Assembly (NCBI RefSeq): GCF_029227915.1
Contig: NC_079881.1
Location: forward strand, 8,928,001 to 8,992,000
Source: Hydractinia symbiolongicarpus
Taxonomy: Eukaryota; Cnidaria; Hydrozoa; Anthoathecata; Hydractiniidae
DNA: 64,000 bases
Direction: 5' to 3'
The position numbers and the translations under genes were made by a program. Below are positions 10,234 through 21,729 of this stretch, in pieces. Under the pieces are notes generated by a model. The model was not told the DNA's origin and did no database searches. It saw only the letters and a list, made by a program, of their open reading frames with translations. Within the stretch, counting starts at the first letter, position 1. The number at the start of each line of letters is the position of its first letter.

Positions 10234-11337
10234 TTTGAAAAAAACAACCTATGGAACATAAAATCTTTACAGACGACTTCAAACAACTTTTTTCTTCGTG
10301 TTTTTAACCTCCTTTATTTTTTTTTGCATTTTAAACTTTTAAATTAATACTGTCCTCGATCGCAACGCATATAATTGCTTTCCAACATGTTTGCTTAAGG
10401 CGGAAATCTTCAAGCCGCAGGGCTTCTTGTTTGCATTAGTTCTAATTCATCGATTACATATTCGTATGCTTGCATCTTGCTATATATTATATATTATTAT
10501 ATTATATTATATATCGAAGAAACAAATTAAAAACTTAAGCCTTGTCTTCTGAGCTATATTGGTAAGATAAAACGGTCCTGCACTTATTTTATAGAAACAC
10601 ACCGCAAAACTGAAGGTATAATTACACAATGGAAATTTGAGATCGTGTAGTGTTTTTAACTAAGCTTTAAGACTGTGTATTGTTAAAATACTCATGACAT
10701 CAGCACAAAAACACACATTAAAAGGATTCACTAAGGCTAAACAATATGTTTAGCATATGTTAAAAAATTCCCCTATCTCAGCCTGAATACGCCTATAAAA
10801 AGATGTCATATAACACTGTACTCGATATACATACCTCTGTTAAAGTAATTCTGTTACTTAATTAGAATCAGGGTAATCTCTTTTAGGTTTGATTTCGTAC
10901 TTCTTATATAGGGATTTCTGCGTAATTAAATTAGATGCGAATTAAAAGTAAACAAACACATAATAAGAACGGATACAGGACCGGGGAGATATAAATAAAC
11001 ATGGTAACCACAGATCTATCGACGTCAGGGAATGGCATCTCATTGTGCATGCACAGCCACTTCCGTTATAAGTGATATATTCATGGTAGCATTACCAGCA
11101 TAACATTTTACCGCTCACCATCATTTATTAAGACATCAAGGCGATCCTCTAGGTCTTTCATCCTCCGTTCATTGAACCCCTCCTTCTCTGATTCCTATAC
11201 TTATGCCAGGGCCATAAGAGGTAAGGATATGCCTACGCCGGCCATATCGAATTTTGATTGACAGTTAACGCACATTTTATTACATTTTACAACCACGTTG
11301 TAAGATATTTCAAACCAAGCCTAAAAAAGTAGCCCCG
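10234..11337. other. Non-coding stretch with Helentron 3' region and AT tract
   Basis: It begins with the 3' untranslated part of the Helentron. A short hairpin (AAGCC GCAG GGCTT) lies near 10413-10426, followed by an imperfect TATATTA microsatellite at about 10479-10515. The rest, to 11337, shows no supported gene. Confidence 0.5.
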
Positions 11338-11628
11338 TTACACATATTTGAGCACCTCGGGATTCTTTTCAACAGCTTTATTGCACATGTCCTGCGTCTT
11401 GAAACGATCCGATATAAATTCGAGCATGCGTGGATTCTTTTCAACAACCCCATTACATATTTCCTGCGTTTTGAACCTATCCGGTATGTACACTAGCTGC
11501 CAGTGATCTTTTTCAACAACTTTGTTACACATTTCTTGCGTCTTGAGCCGATCCGGCACATACCTCAGTATGTAGGGATCTCTTTCAACCGCTTTGTTGC
11601 ACATGTCCTGTGTCCCGAAACAACTCAT
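11338..11628 (-). CDS. Small ORF of four KTQ(E/D)MC repeats
   Basis: A 96-codon ORF begins at an ATG with an in-frame TAA immediately upstream and ends at TAA 11338-11340. It consists almost wholly of four 24-residue repeats at residues 5-28, 29-52, 53-76 and 77-96. The pattern is (K/G)TQ(E/D)(M/I)CN(K/G)(A/V)VE(K/R)(D/N)xxxLxY(V/I)PDR(F/L). From memory this resembles the family of short helical repeats (YVPDxxKTQEMCxKAV type, DUF4116-like) found in some protists, Hydra-like animals and large DNA viruses; its function is unknown. The repeats keep their frame and key residues (Cys, Val-Pro-Asp) while the DNA differs among units, which suggests selection at some time. It could be a complete small protein or a fragment of a longer repeat protein. 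No intron or promoter was identified. Confidence 0.55.
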   Translation of the reverse strand: MSCFGTQDMCNKAVERDPYILRYVPDRLKTQEMCNKVVEKDHWQLVYIPDRFKTQEICNGVVEKNPRMLEFISDRFKTQDMCNKAVEKNPEVLKYV

Positions 11629-11949
11629 TTATATTTTCACAACAAATTCAGAAGATTTCATTCCGCCTAACTAACACAGATGCGTTGATTTTTAAGAAAT
11701 TCTCCTACTTATTTTTGTATGATAGGGATTTACCCCTTGATATGCATGACTCAACACCAACTTGCGCATGATGTTACAGCGCATGCGTTGATGATCAGTG
11801 GATTTTTGCTGATGATCAGCGCATTTTTGTGCAATGGAGCGTGACGAAAATTTGTGACGTCACAAACAAAATTCTGTATGATATTTTTTATAAGAGTTTG
11901 ACCGTGATTTTTAAAAATACTGGTTATATTTAATCTCTACTCTAGCTGT
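11629..11949. other. Non-coding spacer
   Basis: No gene seen. A short GCATGCGTTGATGATCAG-type direct repeat with GATGATCAGyG occurs near 11787-11823. Confidence 0.4.
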
Positions 11950-12465
11950 TGTAGTTGTTTCTTTTCGACTTTTTTTACCCTTGTTTACCCTTTATTAAAC
12001 GAATCCAGTTTATGAAAACATTTTTGCCAAACATTAAGAACATATTAAGAACGTACTCAGCCTGCATTTCTTCCTGGTTTCTAAGAACAATTACAACAAA
12101 AAACCTTCAGATGTACAAGAAAACGAAACAAGATGCTCTATGACCGAAATTGAGGATTAACATGGAGTTCTCATCAACCCAATAGCTCGTATACTAGAAT
12201 AGATGGATACCGAATAAGGGGAGAAAACACACGAATAAACTGAAATTCTGTCATAGAAACTTTTAAAGTCAGTATCTTTCGTAAGAATGTATAAGTTGAT
12301 CCCAAAAATCTTGCCTTTAAGATGGGATTTAGAAATGTATTTTTAAACTATCCGTTTTTCAGCCTATGTAAACGTTTCCAAAACAAAACTTTTACAAATT
12401 TCATACAAGATTATACATTCCTATAAATATAATTGTTGATATATTTTGTCCTTCAACGAAAAACA

Positions 12466-12711
12466 TCAAAACAGGTGTGAAACAAACCAATATTTATGGC
12501 AATCATTATTGAAACAAATCGTTTGGCAAACAAATGTTTTATAAAAAAAGTTTCTTCTCTGAGGTTGTAAAACTTCAACCATCAGCTTCCGATATAGTGT
12601 TCGTCCAGCAGTTAACGGTTTTCCGATTTTGTACAATCCAAAAGGAGAGACCATGGAATGTGAGACGAGAAGTGACAACACAAGAATGGACATAAAACAT
12701 TTTTGAACCAT
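12466..12711 (-). pseudogene. Six-Cys secreted peptide gene, degraded copy
   Basis: Minus-strand member of the peptide family, mirror partner of the copy at 38.6 kb. The open frame of 81 codons keeps the signal peptide (SILVLSLLVSHSM) and the conserved propeptide GLYKIGKPLTAGRTLYRKLM. The processing site has changed from RQRR to QPQRR. Only three of the six cysteines remain (in VCQTICFNNDC): the first is lost, the CQKFC motif has become CHKYW, and the tail runs into unrelated sequence. The GTACGT donor of the 5' intron is still recognisable (reverse strand, about 12832-12840). The promoter block and TATA box found in other copies are missing: sequence corresponding to the stretch between GTTTGTA and the 5' exon has been deleted near 12880. 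Loss of promoter and cysteines together marks it as a pseudogene. Confidence 0.7.
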
Positions 12712-13490
12712 ATTGTGTCTTGCAAAAAATTCCCCTAACACAATAAGTCAGCAGTTTATACAATTATAAAATACAATCAAGAGACCTTGCTGGTATTGTT
12801 AAATTAACATAAGCGTTAAGCAAGTAATAACATACGTACCAGTCCACTCCACAAACTCTTCTTTGCTTAAAATTTGAAATATTAAAAAATATACAAACAA
12901 ATGCACAAACATAAATAGGTGTTTTTACTTATTAGGATCACAGGTGCGTCATTAGGGATATACGTGTTTGTCGATTATCATAAGGAAGTCACTGTTGTGA
13001 AAACAAACTGTTGTCACATTTACCTAATACTTTCGTTACTGAGTTATGATTGTCAAAATACTTCCTGTCAGTTAATATCCGTCATCTTTGTTCTTGTTTG
13101 TGTATTGCCTCTAGCGTGATATGAATAAAATTGATATGCTACATAAAATCATTATGGTAGAGTGAACAGATCTCCCTTAAAAGTAAAATGTTTGGTCAAT
13201 TTAAATATGTCTTGTTATTATGTTATTTGATTTCAAGGATATTTCCAACAGAAGTTAAAGTTCTATTGTGATTCCTTTCTCTCAAAATAATGAAACTAAG
13301 TTCATCTCAACCATTTCTTTTTCACCAATTTAACTCTGAATTGATTTTTAAACTATTGTTTACTTTAACATTTTCTTTACATTATTTTATGCGTGGGCGT
13401 TAGATTTATTCTCGTATTTCCACAAAATGTCTCGTGTCAGGATGACAGATTTCCAAAAGAAACAACAGTCCCAATTCTAAGGTGTATTAA

Positions 13491-15170
13491 TCAACCTAAA
13501 AGGGTGGGTTCACACAAAGGTGTACCCATATAGTTTTTATGAATAGTGAACAGTGGAGTACCAGCTTGGTTAAGTGTGGGAGGGAGGAGTGGAAATTTAA
13601 TGGTTTAAAACAAACGCGGGCTAGAAAAAAATGTATATTTTAAGAAAAGCCTCTCTGTTTGTTTTGAGTTAAACCACATGCCACTGCCGCAGCGAAACAA
13701 CATTCTCGTATTTTGATATGTTGTTGGTTAATTACAGGTGAAATTGAATGAAATAGGTGAAATTGGCTTGAGGTCGGACGGAAATTCATTAATGAACAAT
13801 TAGAAAGCAGCAGGATGGGACGGTTAGGGGAGGGAGGTTTAGACTTTAGAATAGAGAAAGTTGGTCATATTAAATTGATAATCTGTTTATAACACACGTA
13901 TATAAACGTCTGTCTGTCACACTGAGTTGTAAACGCAAAAGCTGTAGGGTTAACCAAAAAAAGACAAGTTTCGCTCACACTCTTGATGCTTGTAACGACG
14001 TGTTCAAACTATAACATATAAGAAAAATGTATGTAGTGGATATTCTAAAAAACGACTAAGGAAAGGCTTACCAGCTTGCTAAGTGTGAGAGTTTTGAAAA
14101 ATAAACTTGATTAGAAATTAAATAGACTTGTTGAAAAAAATTGAATTTGAGAAAGATTATTTAAACTTTTCTTGACATTGAAAAAGATGCGATCACCTCA
14201 GTGACTTCAAGTGAACAAGTGAACTGATAAATATAAATTCCCTAAAAATTATACTTCACAATTAAATTTTATTACATTGCACAAATTGACATTTAATTAA
14301 CACAAAGACACAAACAGATGATTAATTTTTTACACTAAATAAACTTGAGTAGTGACTTGACAACACAATATTTGAATAAACTACAGAACAAACATGGCAG
14401 ACAAAACTTAAGGACAATTAATAACATAGAGCTGACTCAACAAGGGTTTTGATATGAATGTTTGTGAAAACGAGCATAATAATAGGACCGTGTAATATGT
14501 ATAAAGAAAACCATGTATTCTTACCGTGCGGTTTAACATTTGCCCTGGACCACAATAAATAAACAAACAGGGCTTTTGCGACTTCTGATATGAGACTAGC
14601 GCGAAACTCCTTACGAATCAGCACGCATTTCAGAAAGAGAAAAAAAATCTGAGTTGGCTGATTCAAAGATTGGCCGCAAGACGTTTCTTTTTTTAACACG
14701 ATATATAGTGGCTTTCACTTTGGTATTTCATTTAACTAAGTATTGACCCTGATGCCGAGATGCGATTGGTTGTTACTGGATTATATCTAGCTTCTTTATG
14801 ACAAAATCAACAGTTAGCTACTTCATGTTCATAGAAACAATGTTTTTACATGCATGTATGTGGGAATACATGCATGTATGAACAGAAGGGTGGCAGGAGG
14901 GGAGCGTGTATGGAGAGAAAAAACTCTGAAAATTTTGCTAATGTTTTATTCGCATTAACGACCACAAATAAAAATAAGATTTTGTAATATATAATTTGCA
15001 ACTTAACTCTTCAGACTAACCATGCTAGCCCCATGGGGGAGACACTAAAGATTGCACTAAAGATCATCAGTCAACATATCGGTGTAATGTAACAGTAGCT
15101 AGTAGTTTTTATTCATTTGCGTCGTGTAAGTGGAGCTTTACAAATCAAATAAAAGTATTTCACTCGACAT
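13491..15170. other. Non-coding stretch within the left arm
   Basis: No gene supported. A block near 14620-14690 (reverse strand, ATCAGCCAACT through AAATGCGTGCTGATT) is homologous to 32398-32460 in the right arm, showing that the inverted homology extends patchily through this spacer. The 93-residue minus-strand ORF at 14418-14699 lies over this block and has no protein-like features. Confidence 0.45.
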
Positions 15171-15174
15171 CTAG

Positions 15175-15445
15175 TTATGGCTTGGTAACGCAATTCTTGT
15201 CTTTATTCAGTATGCAGAATTTCTGGCAAACGTCTGCATGACAGATTGTTTGGCAAATTAGCTTTTTACGTATTGACGTATCTTCTCTGGCGATGTAAAA
15301 CTTTACCAGCCATCAGCTTCCGATATAGTATAGTTCGTCCAACAGATAAGGGTTTTCCCAATTTATTCATTTTAACAGGTACGGCCATGGAATGTGATAC
15401 GAGAAGAGACAAGACAAGAATGGACACAAAATATGTTAAATGCAT
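15175..15445 (-). pseudogene. Six-Cys secreted peptide gene, one-base frameshift
   Basis: Minus-strand mirror copy of the genes at 31.0 and 34.8 kb, and very similar to them in DNA. Signal peptide, propeptide (MNKLGKPLSVGRTILYRK) and the RQRR site are intact. At the first cysteine codon the sequence AATTGTAAA of the intact genes is AATACGTAAA here: a one-base length change that removes the cysteine and creates a TAA at 15266-15268. The remaining cysteine codons are still present out of frame down to the ancestral stop at 15175-15177. Promoter and 5' intron signals are intact, so the locus may still be transcribed. The open part would encode only the signal peptide and basic propeptide. Confidence 0.75.
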
Positions 15446-15608
15446 TTCTTGATTTTTAAAAATCTAAAAAAATCAGTAAATTTAGAAAAAAAGCGTATGA
15501 ATATTAATGCTAGAATGAATCGAAATATCAGATAAAGTACGTACCCACTTAATTAAGTTGCCAGCTCTTATCTACTTGTAATGTATATAATGGAAAAACC
15601 AACGCTCA

Positions 15609-15662
15609 CTTATATACCTGTGAGAAAAGTCAAATAAACAAATCCTTTGTCAAACACCCTCC
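15609..15662 (-). promoter_or_regulatory. Peptide-family promoter block (15.4-kb copy)
   Basis: On the minus strand this reads GGAGGGTG, spacer, GGATTTGTTTATTTGAC, spacer, ACAGGTATATAAG. The TATA box is at 15609-15616. The arrangement matches the blocks before the intact genes, including a forkhead-like TGTTTAT. Confidence 0.65.
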
Positions 15663-18073
15663 CCCGTCTATGCTATGCTAAATATAAAAACCACCAGGCT
15701 AGAGATTGGTCTTAAATTGGAGAATAAAACTAATATTGCGAAACTTTTATTTAGATTGTAAGTACGAAGGGACAATGTGTTTACATTTAGGATATTAAGC
15801 AAGCCGCGAAAAGTAAAATTCGGGCGTTTTTTAGCTCTCCGATTCCTATATGCAATTCGCATATCTATCTGGATCAACAAGGATCAATAATTAAGTCATT
15901 TTAAACATTTCTATATTTAAAATATGTCTTCCTAGGTTATGACGAATGGAACAGATTTTTGTTCAAAAACGTTTTTCCTGAATGTCAAAACATTTTGTTA
16001 GAATTAATGTTGATGTTGTTTTTATAGCTGGTGACACTTTCTTGAAATCTTTTAAGGAAGTCACATACAGACTTGACATAAAGTCAATACATCATACTCT
16101 GTTAACAAAATAGTAATATCCCATAGACCAACACTTTGTGTCACACCCAGGGAAAGGTCTTCCTTTAGCAAGTCATTTAGCAAATATTCCTTAGATCAAC
16201 ACTAATTTAAGAGGATGTCCACGTGCACTGACGAAGAAACGTGATGTCGACTTGCCACATCGTTACAAAGGTAATATTTCGTGGCGTTCATACGTTGACA
16301 GAATTTAATTAAACTTAAGTTTAGGTTGACTGCGCCTAATCTAAACGTCTGAAGGCTTGGAATTAATTCTTGCATATAAAATGTTTTATCCTTGGTCAAT
16401 AAATCTTATAAAAAGTTTAAAAAATTTTCCTATTTCGTCGGCCCCAATCATGGTCGGGCCTCCTTAATACGGAATAATTTAGCTCCTCCACCTTCAAAAT
16501 TGCTCCGCCGGGCCTGGAGTCTACACGTAAGCATATGAAAAGTTTATTGGTTTTTAACTAGATGTTCCTGAACATAATGTCTACAACGGACTTATTAAAC
16601 ATTTTTTTTGCATTATGTGTTATCAATTTTTGGTCGTCCCGAAGTCCTTCCAAATGGTTAATCCTTCCTTTTAGAACTCAAATGCTCTTTATGTGTACTT
16701 GGAATATGCTTGTGGTTACCATGATTAATACTAAGTAAAAAAAGAAAGTGTGAACCCAATGGTAACACAACTTAATCCGTGATATACCTGGAGAAAAGGT
16801 GTGTGTATCGTGTTTGGAAAGATGAGGAGAGGGGGAGTTCCATTCCGGGGAAAGTAGAATCGAATTCATCTATTTAGTTGTGTGGACACGACAGGTGAGA
16901 AAAATTACTTAGCCAATCAGAATGTTTTATCTCGTTTCTGTACTAAAATGTGCTATAATATAAAGTGAAAATTACCCGCAGAAAACTTCCTGTGGCGCTT
17001 CCCTTTCTTAAAATGGAAAACAGCCTGTATTGTAGTGTTAAGCGAGATAAGTAAATTTCTTGTCAATTATGTAACATGCAATTTTGATGCAATTTTGATG
17101 GCTTTTAAATAATTAGGCTTGCGTATGTAGCAAGATGCATGAGAAAAAGTACAATGCTCATACATCGAAGAACGTAAAAATTATGTTATATTAAACAATG
17201 ATGTAAAAATAAATTCAGAGCTAAACTTTTAAAAAGAAAAATGTTTAAAATGAACCTAAGTTAAACGCTAGGTTGTTCTTCAGGATCAAAGTCTTCCTAT
17301 TTCCTTGTTAAATTACTTGACATGCAATTTTGATAAAATAGAGACGGTTAAGTTTGTGTGGCATAATGTAGCAAGACATGTAAGCATATGACTCTAACCC
17401 TCCCTCAAATGCCTACGCATCGGAGAATGTGAAACATATGTTAAAGTAAACAATAACTTAAAAATAAATTATATAATCCGATTTTAAAAGCAAGATGAAT
17501 TTAATTTTATTTCAATGTTAGCAATTTTTTTTCTTGGAATGTCTAAGGTTTCAACTATTGACCAAATTAGGCATCTTTAAGAGAGATCTGTTTACCCTCG
17601 CATAATGATTTTATGTACCATATTAATTATATTTTTCACCACAAGAGGCAATACTCTCAAGTGTTAATTAAACGTCCCGCCCCCGCTTTTTAATTTTCCA
17701 AATTTTTTAAAACTCTTCCCCAATGCTTATATAATTTAGACCCCCTCCCCCCCGCTTATTAAAATTCTGGTATTTTTTCAATAACCCCAACTATTAAGAC
17801 CCTCCGTTTATTTGGCACTCAAGAGTACACAAACAAAAACAATTCTGACGCATATAAAATGAGAGGAAATATGTTGACAATTATAACTCACTGACGAAAG
17901 TATTACGTACTTGTGGAATTTACTAAAGAACTAATAGCAACAGTTTCTTTCCGCAACAGTGACTTCCTTATGATAACCAACAAACATGTATATCCCTAAT
18001 GACCTGCCTGTGTTCCAAATAAGGTAAAAACACTTTGTCAGCTATTTATGTTTGGGCATTTGTTTGTAACGAT
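15663..18073. other. Non-coding left-arm sequence
   Basis: No gene seen. 15663-16870 is the inverted counterpart of about 29150-30740, and 17050-18012 is the inverted counterpart of about 26715-27935. A C-rich strand segment at about 17665-17760 (runs of five to seven C) mirrors a G-rich segment in the right arm. Confidence 0.55.
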
Positions 18074-18127
18074 GGAGGGTGATAGTTAGCGGATTCGTTT
18101 ATTTTTCCACTGAGACAGGTATATAAG
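18074..18127 (+). promoter_or_regulatory. Peptide-family promoter block (18.3-kb gene)
   Basis: GGAGGGTG (18074-18081), then GGATTCGTTTATTT, then ACAGGTATATAAG with the TATA box at 18120-18127. It is repeated with the same order and spacing before the other family members. A short 5' UTR exon follows, ending at 18187 before the donor GTACGT. Confidence 0.65.
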
Positions 18128-18326
18128 CTAGCGTTAGTTTGTCCATATTTCAAATCTCAAGCAAAGAAGAGTTTGTGGAGTGGACTGGTACGTATGTTAT
18201 TACTTGTTTAACGCTTATGTAAATTCAACAATACAATAAATTTGAAATCAAGACTTCTTCATTGTATCTTTATAAATTTGTAACCTACTAACTTATTTTT
18301 AAGGAAAAGCTTTTGTAAAATACAAA

Positions 18327-18596
18327 ATGGTTACGACATGTTTTACCTCAATTCTTGTGTTGTCTCTTCTCGTCTCACATTTTATGGCCGCTCCTGTTGG
18401 ATTGTACAAAATCGGAAAACCGTTACCTGTTGGACGAATACTATATAGGAAGGTGGCGGCTGGTGAAGTTTTATACCGCTACAGAAGACATATCAAATGC
18501 AAAAAAGTTATTTGCCAAACGATCTGTTTTGGAAACATTTGCCAGAAATTTTGCATGCCGAATAAAAACAAAGATTGTGTTACATTAAATGGGTAG
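18327..18596 (+). CDS. Secreted six-cysteine peptide precursor
   Basis: An 89-residue precursor. Residues 1-20 form a signal peptide (hydrophobic TSILVLSLLV, likely cleavage before APVG). Residues 21-50 are a basic propeptide with the family motif GLYKIGKPL. RYRR at 51-54 is a furin-type site. The mature peptide of about 35 residues has cysteines at 58, 63, 67, 72, 76 and 84 (spacing x4, x3, x4, x3, x7), is lysine-rich and ends in Gly, which could serve amidation. Gene model: TATA box 18120, 5' UTR exon to 18187, intron 18188-18303 (GTACGT...AAG), and the whole coding region in exon 2. I know no named family with this spacing. A role as antimicrobial or venom-like peptide is inferred from architecture and copy-number behaviour. 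Its mirror copy near 26.7 kb has been deleted. Confidence 0.8.
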   Translation: MVTTCFTSILVLSLLVSHFMAAPVGLYKIGKPLPVGRILYRKVAAGEVLYRYRRHIKCKKVICQTICFGNICQKFCMPNKNKDCVTLNG

Positions 18597-18686
18597 ATTT
18601 ACACGACGCATGTATCTACGTCTCTTGTCACACCTGGTTAGATGTTTTCGTTGATGATCAACATACAGATCAAGTTCTCATTTAAA

Positions 18687-18740
18687 ACAATCAGAACAAA
18701 CAACAACAACAAACAACAAACAACAAAAACAACAATGACA
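18687..18740 (+). repeat. (CAA)n microsatellite
   Basis: An imperfect CAA/AAC repeat just downstream of the peptide gene. The mirror (TTG)n tract at about 26551-26598 marks the corresponding place in the right arm. Confidence 0.85.
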
Positions 18741-21729
18741 ACAACAGCAAAAAGAACAATCATTGAATAATGTTGTTAGTATTTGTATATTGTTGTATAT
18801 ACTAGTTAAAACACTTAAAAACATTTTTGGTTCTTACTCAAACAGGATACTGTTGCTGTTACGTTAAAATGCTCTCATGTAGTTTTATCTGTTAATCTGA
18901 ATTAATTTAGTGCAAGTTTAAAGTATACGTAACAAGAAAATTTTGCTGAAGTTGTTATGATTTTAACAGGCTTATAGGTACATGTCGTCACAATCTTGGC
19001 GACTTTTTTACTCTGACAACCAAATAAACGTTTTCTAAGCCGTTTGGTAAAGTTTTACAGGTGTAGTAAATGTCATAAAATCCATTTGGCTGGATTTTCA
19101 AATGGTTTTCGCTAGCTTTCAAACGGAGTAGGCACAAATGCGCATCCGGGACACTGCGATGCCTGTTTATCCACATGCGTAAGCTATGTGGACAGCGCTT
19201 AAAATCTAGCTTTCTAGTACGGAACAATGTACGTGGAGACCAACGGAGACTCAGGAAGGGATAAAAATTTGTAATGTTTAAGTCAGCGACAATTTTTGGA
19301 AGATTGAAACTAATCTAATAACCTAAGATTTTAAAATCCTAAGTGTGCTGTAAGTTTGTGACAGGTTTAGAAAGCGTGGAGTAATATAGAAACACCCTAT
19401 ACAATTTCTTGTTAGAAGGCATCTTAAAATTATCTGTCTTGTCTCCACATAGTTAGGCCAAAGTTATAAGCAGAGTACAGGCACATGTTGCTGAAACCTT
19501 CATCCTTTCTTTTCTTACAAGGCTTATTATTTCTCCACAACGAAACTACGCATTATTCGTTCCACTTGTAATCCCTCATCACTTGAAATTTTGCGCTGTC
19601 TTTGAACCACAAATATTTGCTTTGACTTTAAATTAAATCGAATAGTTTAAAACTGAATTGTAAACTTCGAGTTTATATTTAAACTATCGTTTACAAAACT
19701 GGCATATTTCTAGCATTTTTTAAAGTTATGACGCGTGAGTGTTAGCCATATTCCCACACATTCCTTTTTACATATTCCCGTAAAAGCTAAATACAAATGG
19801 AGAAATCATGACGCATAAGATTCTAAGCAAACAAATACTGAATAAACAACCTTAACACAGTTTATAATCTAAATAACTAGCAAAACACAAATAAATGCTA
19901 ATCCTGTCAATTAAACTGTACAGTCAGTGGAGGTCACAGTGACTGACCCTATTATTTACTCTAAGGATTAAATATTTAAAACTGTGTTTTTCAATAAAAC
20001 TAAACTCTTAATTATAACCCTTTTATAAAAGCTGTATTCATATACCCACATATAAAACTGTATATAGGCCCATATTAAGAAAGTTTATAAACTTATATAA
20101 GCCTAGGGCTCATGTTTGGATAATAAACGTTACTGTAAATTTTTTCAATTTATCACTTTTTGGCATGGGTATGCCTTTTTGACATTGGTAGCTGATTTAA
20201 TGATCTGCATAACCTAAGGAATAGATGAAGCACTGGGATAATTTGATATGACTGTTTGTAATAGCAAATATGGAAATGTCGCCTTCTTTCATGATAATCG
20301 TGGGAAGTAAATGAAAATAAATATTATGAATTACTATCTAGAAAAGAATTTTCCGTCATGATTTTATTCCCACAAGCATATTTTCAGTGTATAAATAATT
20401 TGTTAATATAATAAACTTTTCCATCTTTTTTACAAAAAAATAAAATCTCATTCGATTAACCTTAAAAAAACAACTTGTTGTATAGATTTGCAAAGCTAGC
20501 TATCTAACAGTTACAAAATCTACAAAAAACAAAGCTGTTTGTGTTACAAACTTATGAGAACTATTTTTGTCTACAAGAAAAATAAGTATTTCCAGCAAAT
20601 GAAATTTGTGTCTTTGCATGTAGATGGTCTGTTTCGACCGAAATTGACTATTTTGTTTTATTTCTGGCTTATAGCTCTCTAACCATTTGTTTATATTTTT
20701 AATGGTAGCTTTTCTCCAAAACATGTTATTCAAGTGAAGGTAGTACGTAGAACAAATTTCCTTGTTGCATCGATATTTCGTGAGAAAGGAAAAATGTCCA
20801 ATATTTTCTGCAATTTTTCAGTTACTGATTCAGGACCTACAATTTCAACAAATAAATTCTTAGTGAAGGGAAATGACACGATTGCTTCGATAAGCAACTC
20901 GTTTAGAAGCGTTTGAATATAAATAAAAAATATTAAGTACTTTCCGTTCTCTACAAATATAAGAACACGCAACAACAAAAAAATTTATTCGTTGCAAAAA
21001 TTGAAAAAAACAACACTTTTAAAGCTTCAATAGAAGAAAACTACAATAACTTTTTATTGCACACTTCTTTTACCAAAAATATGACTTTTTTTGCTTTACT
21101 AAGTTTAAATAAATTTCGAAAATTAGCTAAATAAAATTAAGCATCCATTAAGCAACTTCAGATCTAAATATTGACTAAGGAAATAAACAACGAGGGATTT
21201 GTCCAATATCCGAAGTTTCTTATAAAAATGTCATGTTTTTAAGTGGGATATCATTCATGTGACAAAAGTGGTCGTAGGACGTTAAAAATATCCCGTCCTA
21301 TGACACAAATAAATATTAATGTTTGACTGAGATCTGTTGTTAAAAACCGATCATTCCTTTGGTAAAACATCATATGACTGTGCTTATAGTATCTTTTACA
21401 TAATTCAACACCTGTTCCTTCCATACTAAGATAAAGCATCAGATACAACGTTCAATTGCCATTCCATCTTTGTTTTTATTTAGTGACGTTGCATATTTAA
21501 TGTATTATCGTTCTTTATTCAGGTTCCGATATTTTGATGGGTTTTAAAAGTGGCGAAAAAACATCCCATAATTTTTATTCCTTAATTTTATTATTCCGAA
21601 CATTTATACAGGATAGCCACTTCAGTGTTGGAAACAATGTTATCATTTTCAATCCTGTGTTCCGAATGTATACATTGGGTATACACCAACTGACATTGTC
21701 TACCCAATTTCCCTTGCTAAACATGTCCG
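18741..21729. other. Non-coding stretch, left arm end and spacer start
   Basis: No gene supported. 18741-19625 has no counterpart in the right arm; it was either deleted there or inserted here. 19630-20640 is the reverse complement, with changes, of about 25490-26525. From about 20700 on, the sequence is unique spacer. Confidence 0.5.

Larger units (their letters stand above)
3360..10520 (+). mobile_element. Helentron (Helitron2-type) transposon, decayed
   Basis: A rolling-circle transposon recognised by its proteins: a Rep with an HUH motif (6518-6526) and tyrosines in YMCAYLSK, a PIF1-type helicase, and a C-terminal endonuclease-exonuclease-phosphatase domain. Fusion of helicase to an AP-like endonuclease is the hallmark of Helentrons among the Helitrons. 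A separate 5' ORF with a 2A-like motif lies in the same orientation. Both ends are approximate. On the 3' side there is a short hairpin (AAGCC, GCAG, GGCTT) near 10413-10426, followed by a TATATATTA-rich tract to about 10515. Several nonsense and frameshift lesions make the Rep and 5' genes non-functional as they stand. Confidence 0.85.

Noticed and set aside
18498-18581. Assignment of the six-Cys peptides to ShK, defensin or alpha-hairpinin families
   Set aside because: Cysteine spacing does not fit: ShK has other spacing and conserved Asp/Thr/Gly positions, and hairpinins need about ten residues between the CxxxC pairs, whereas here there are four.
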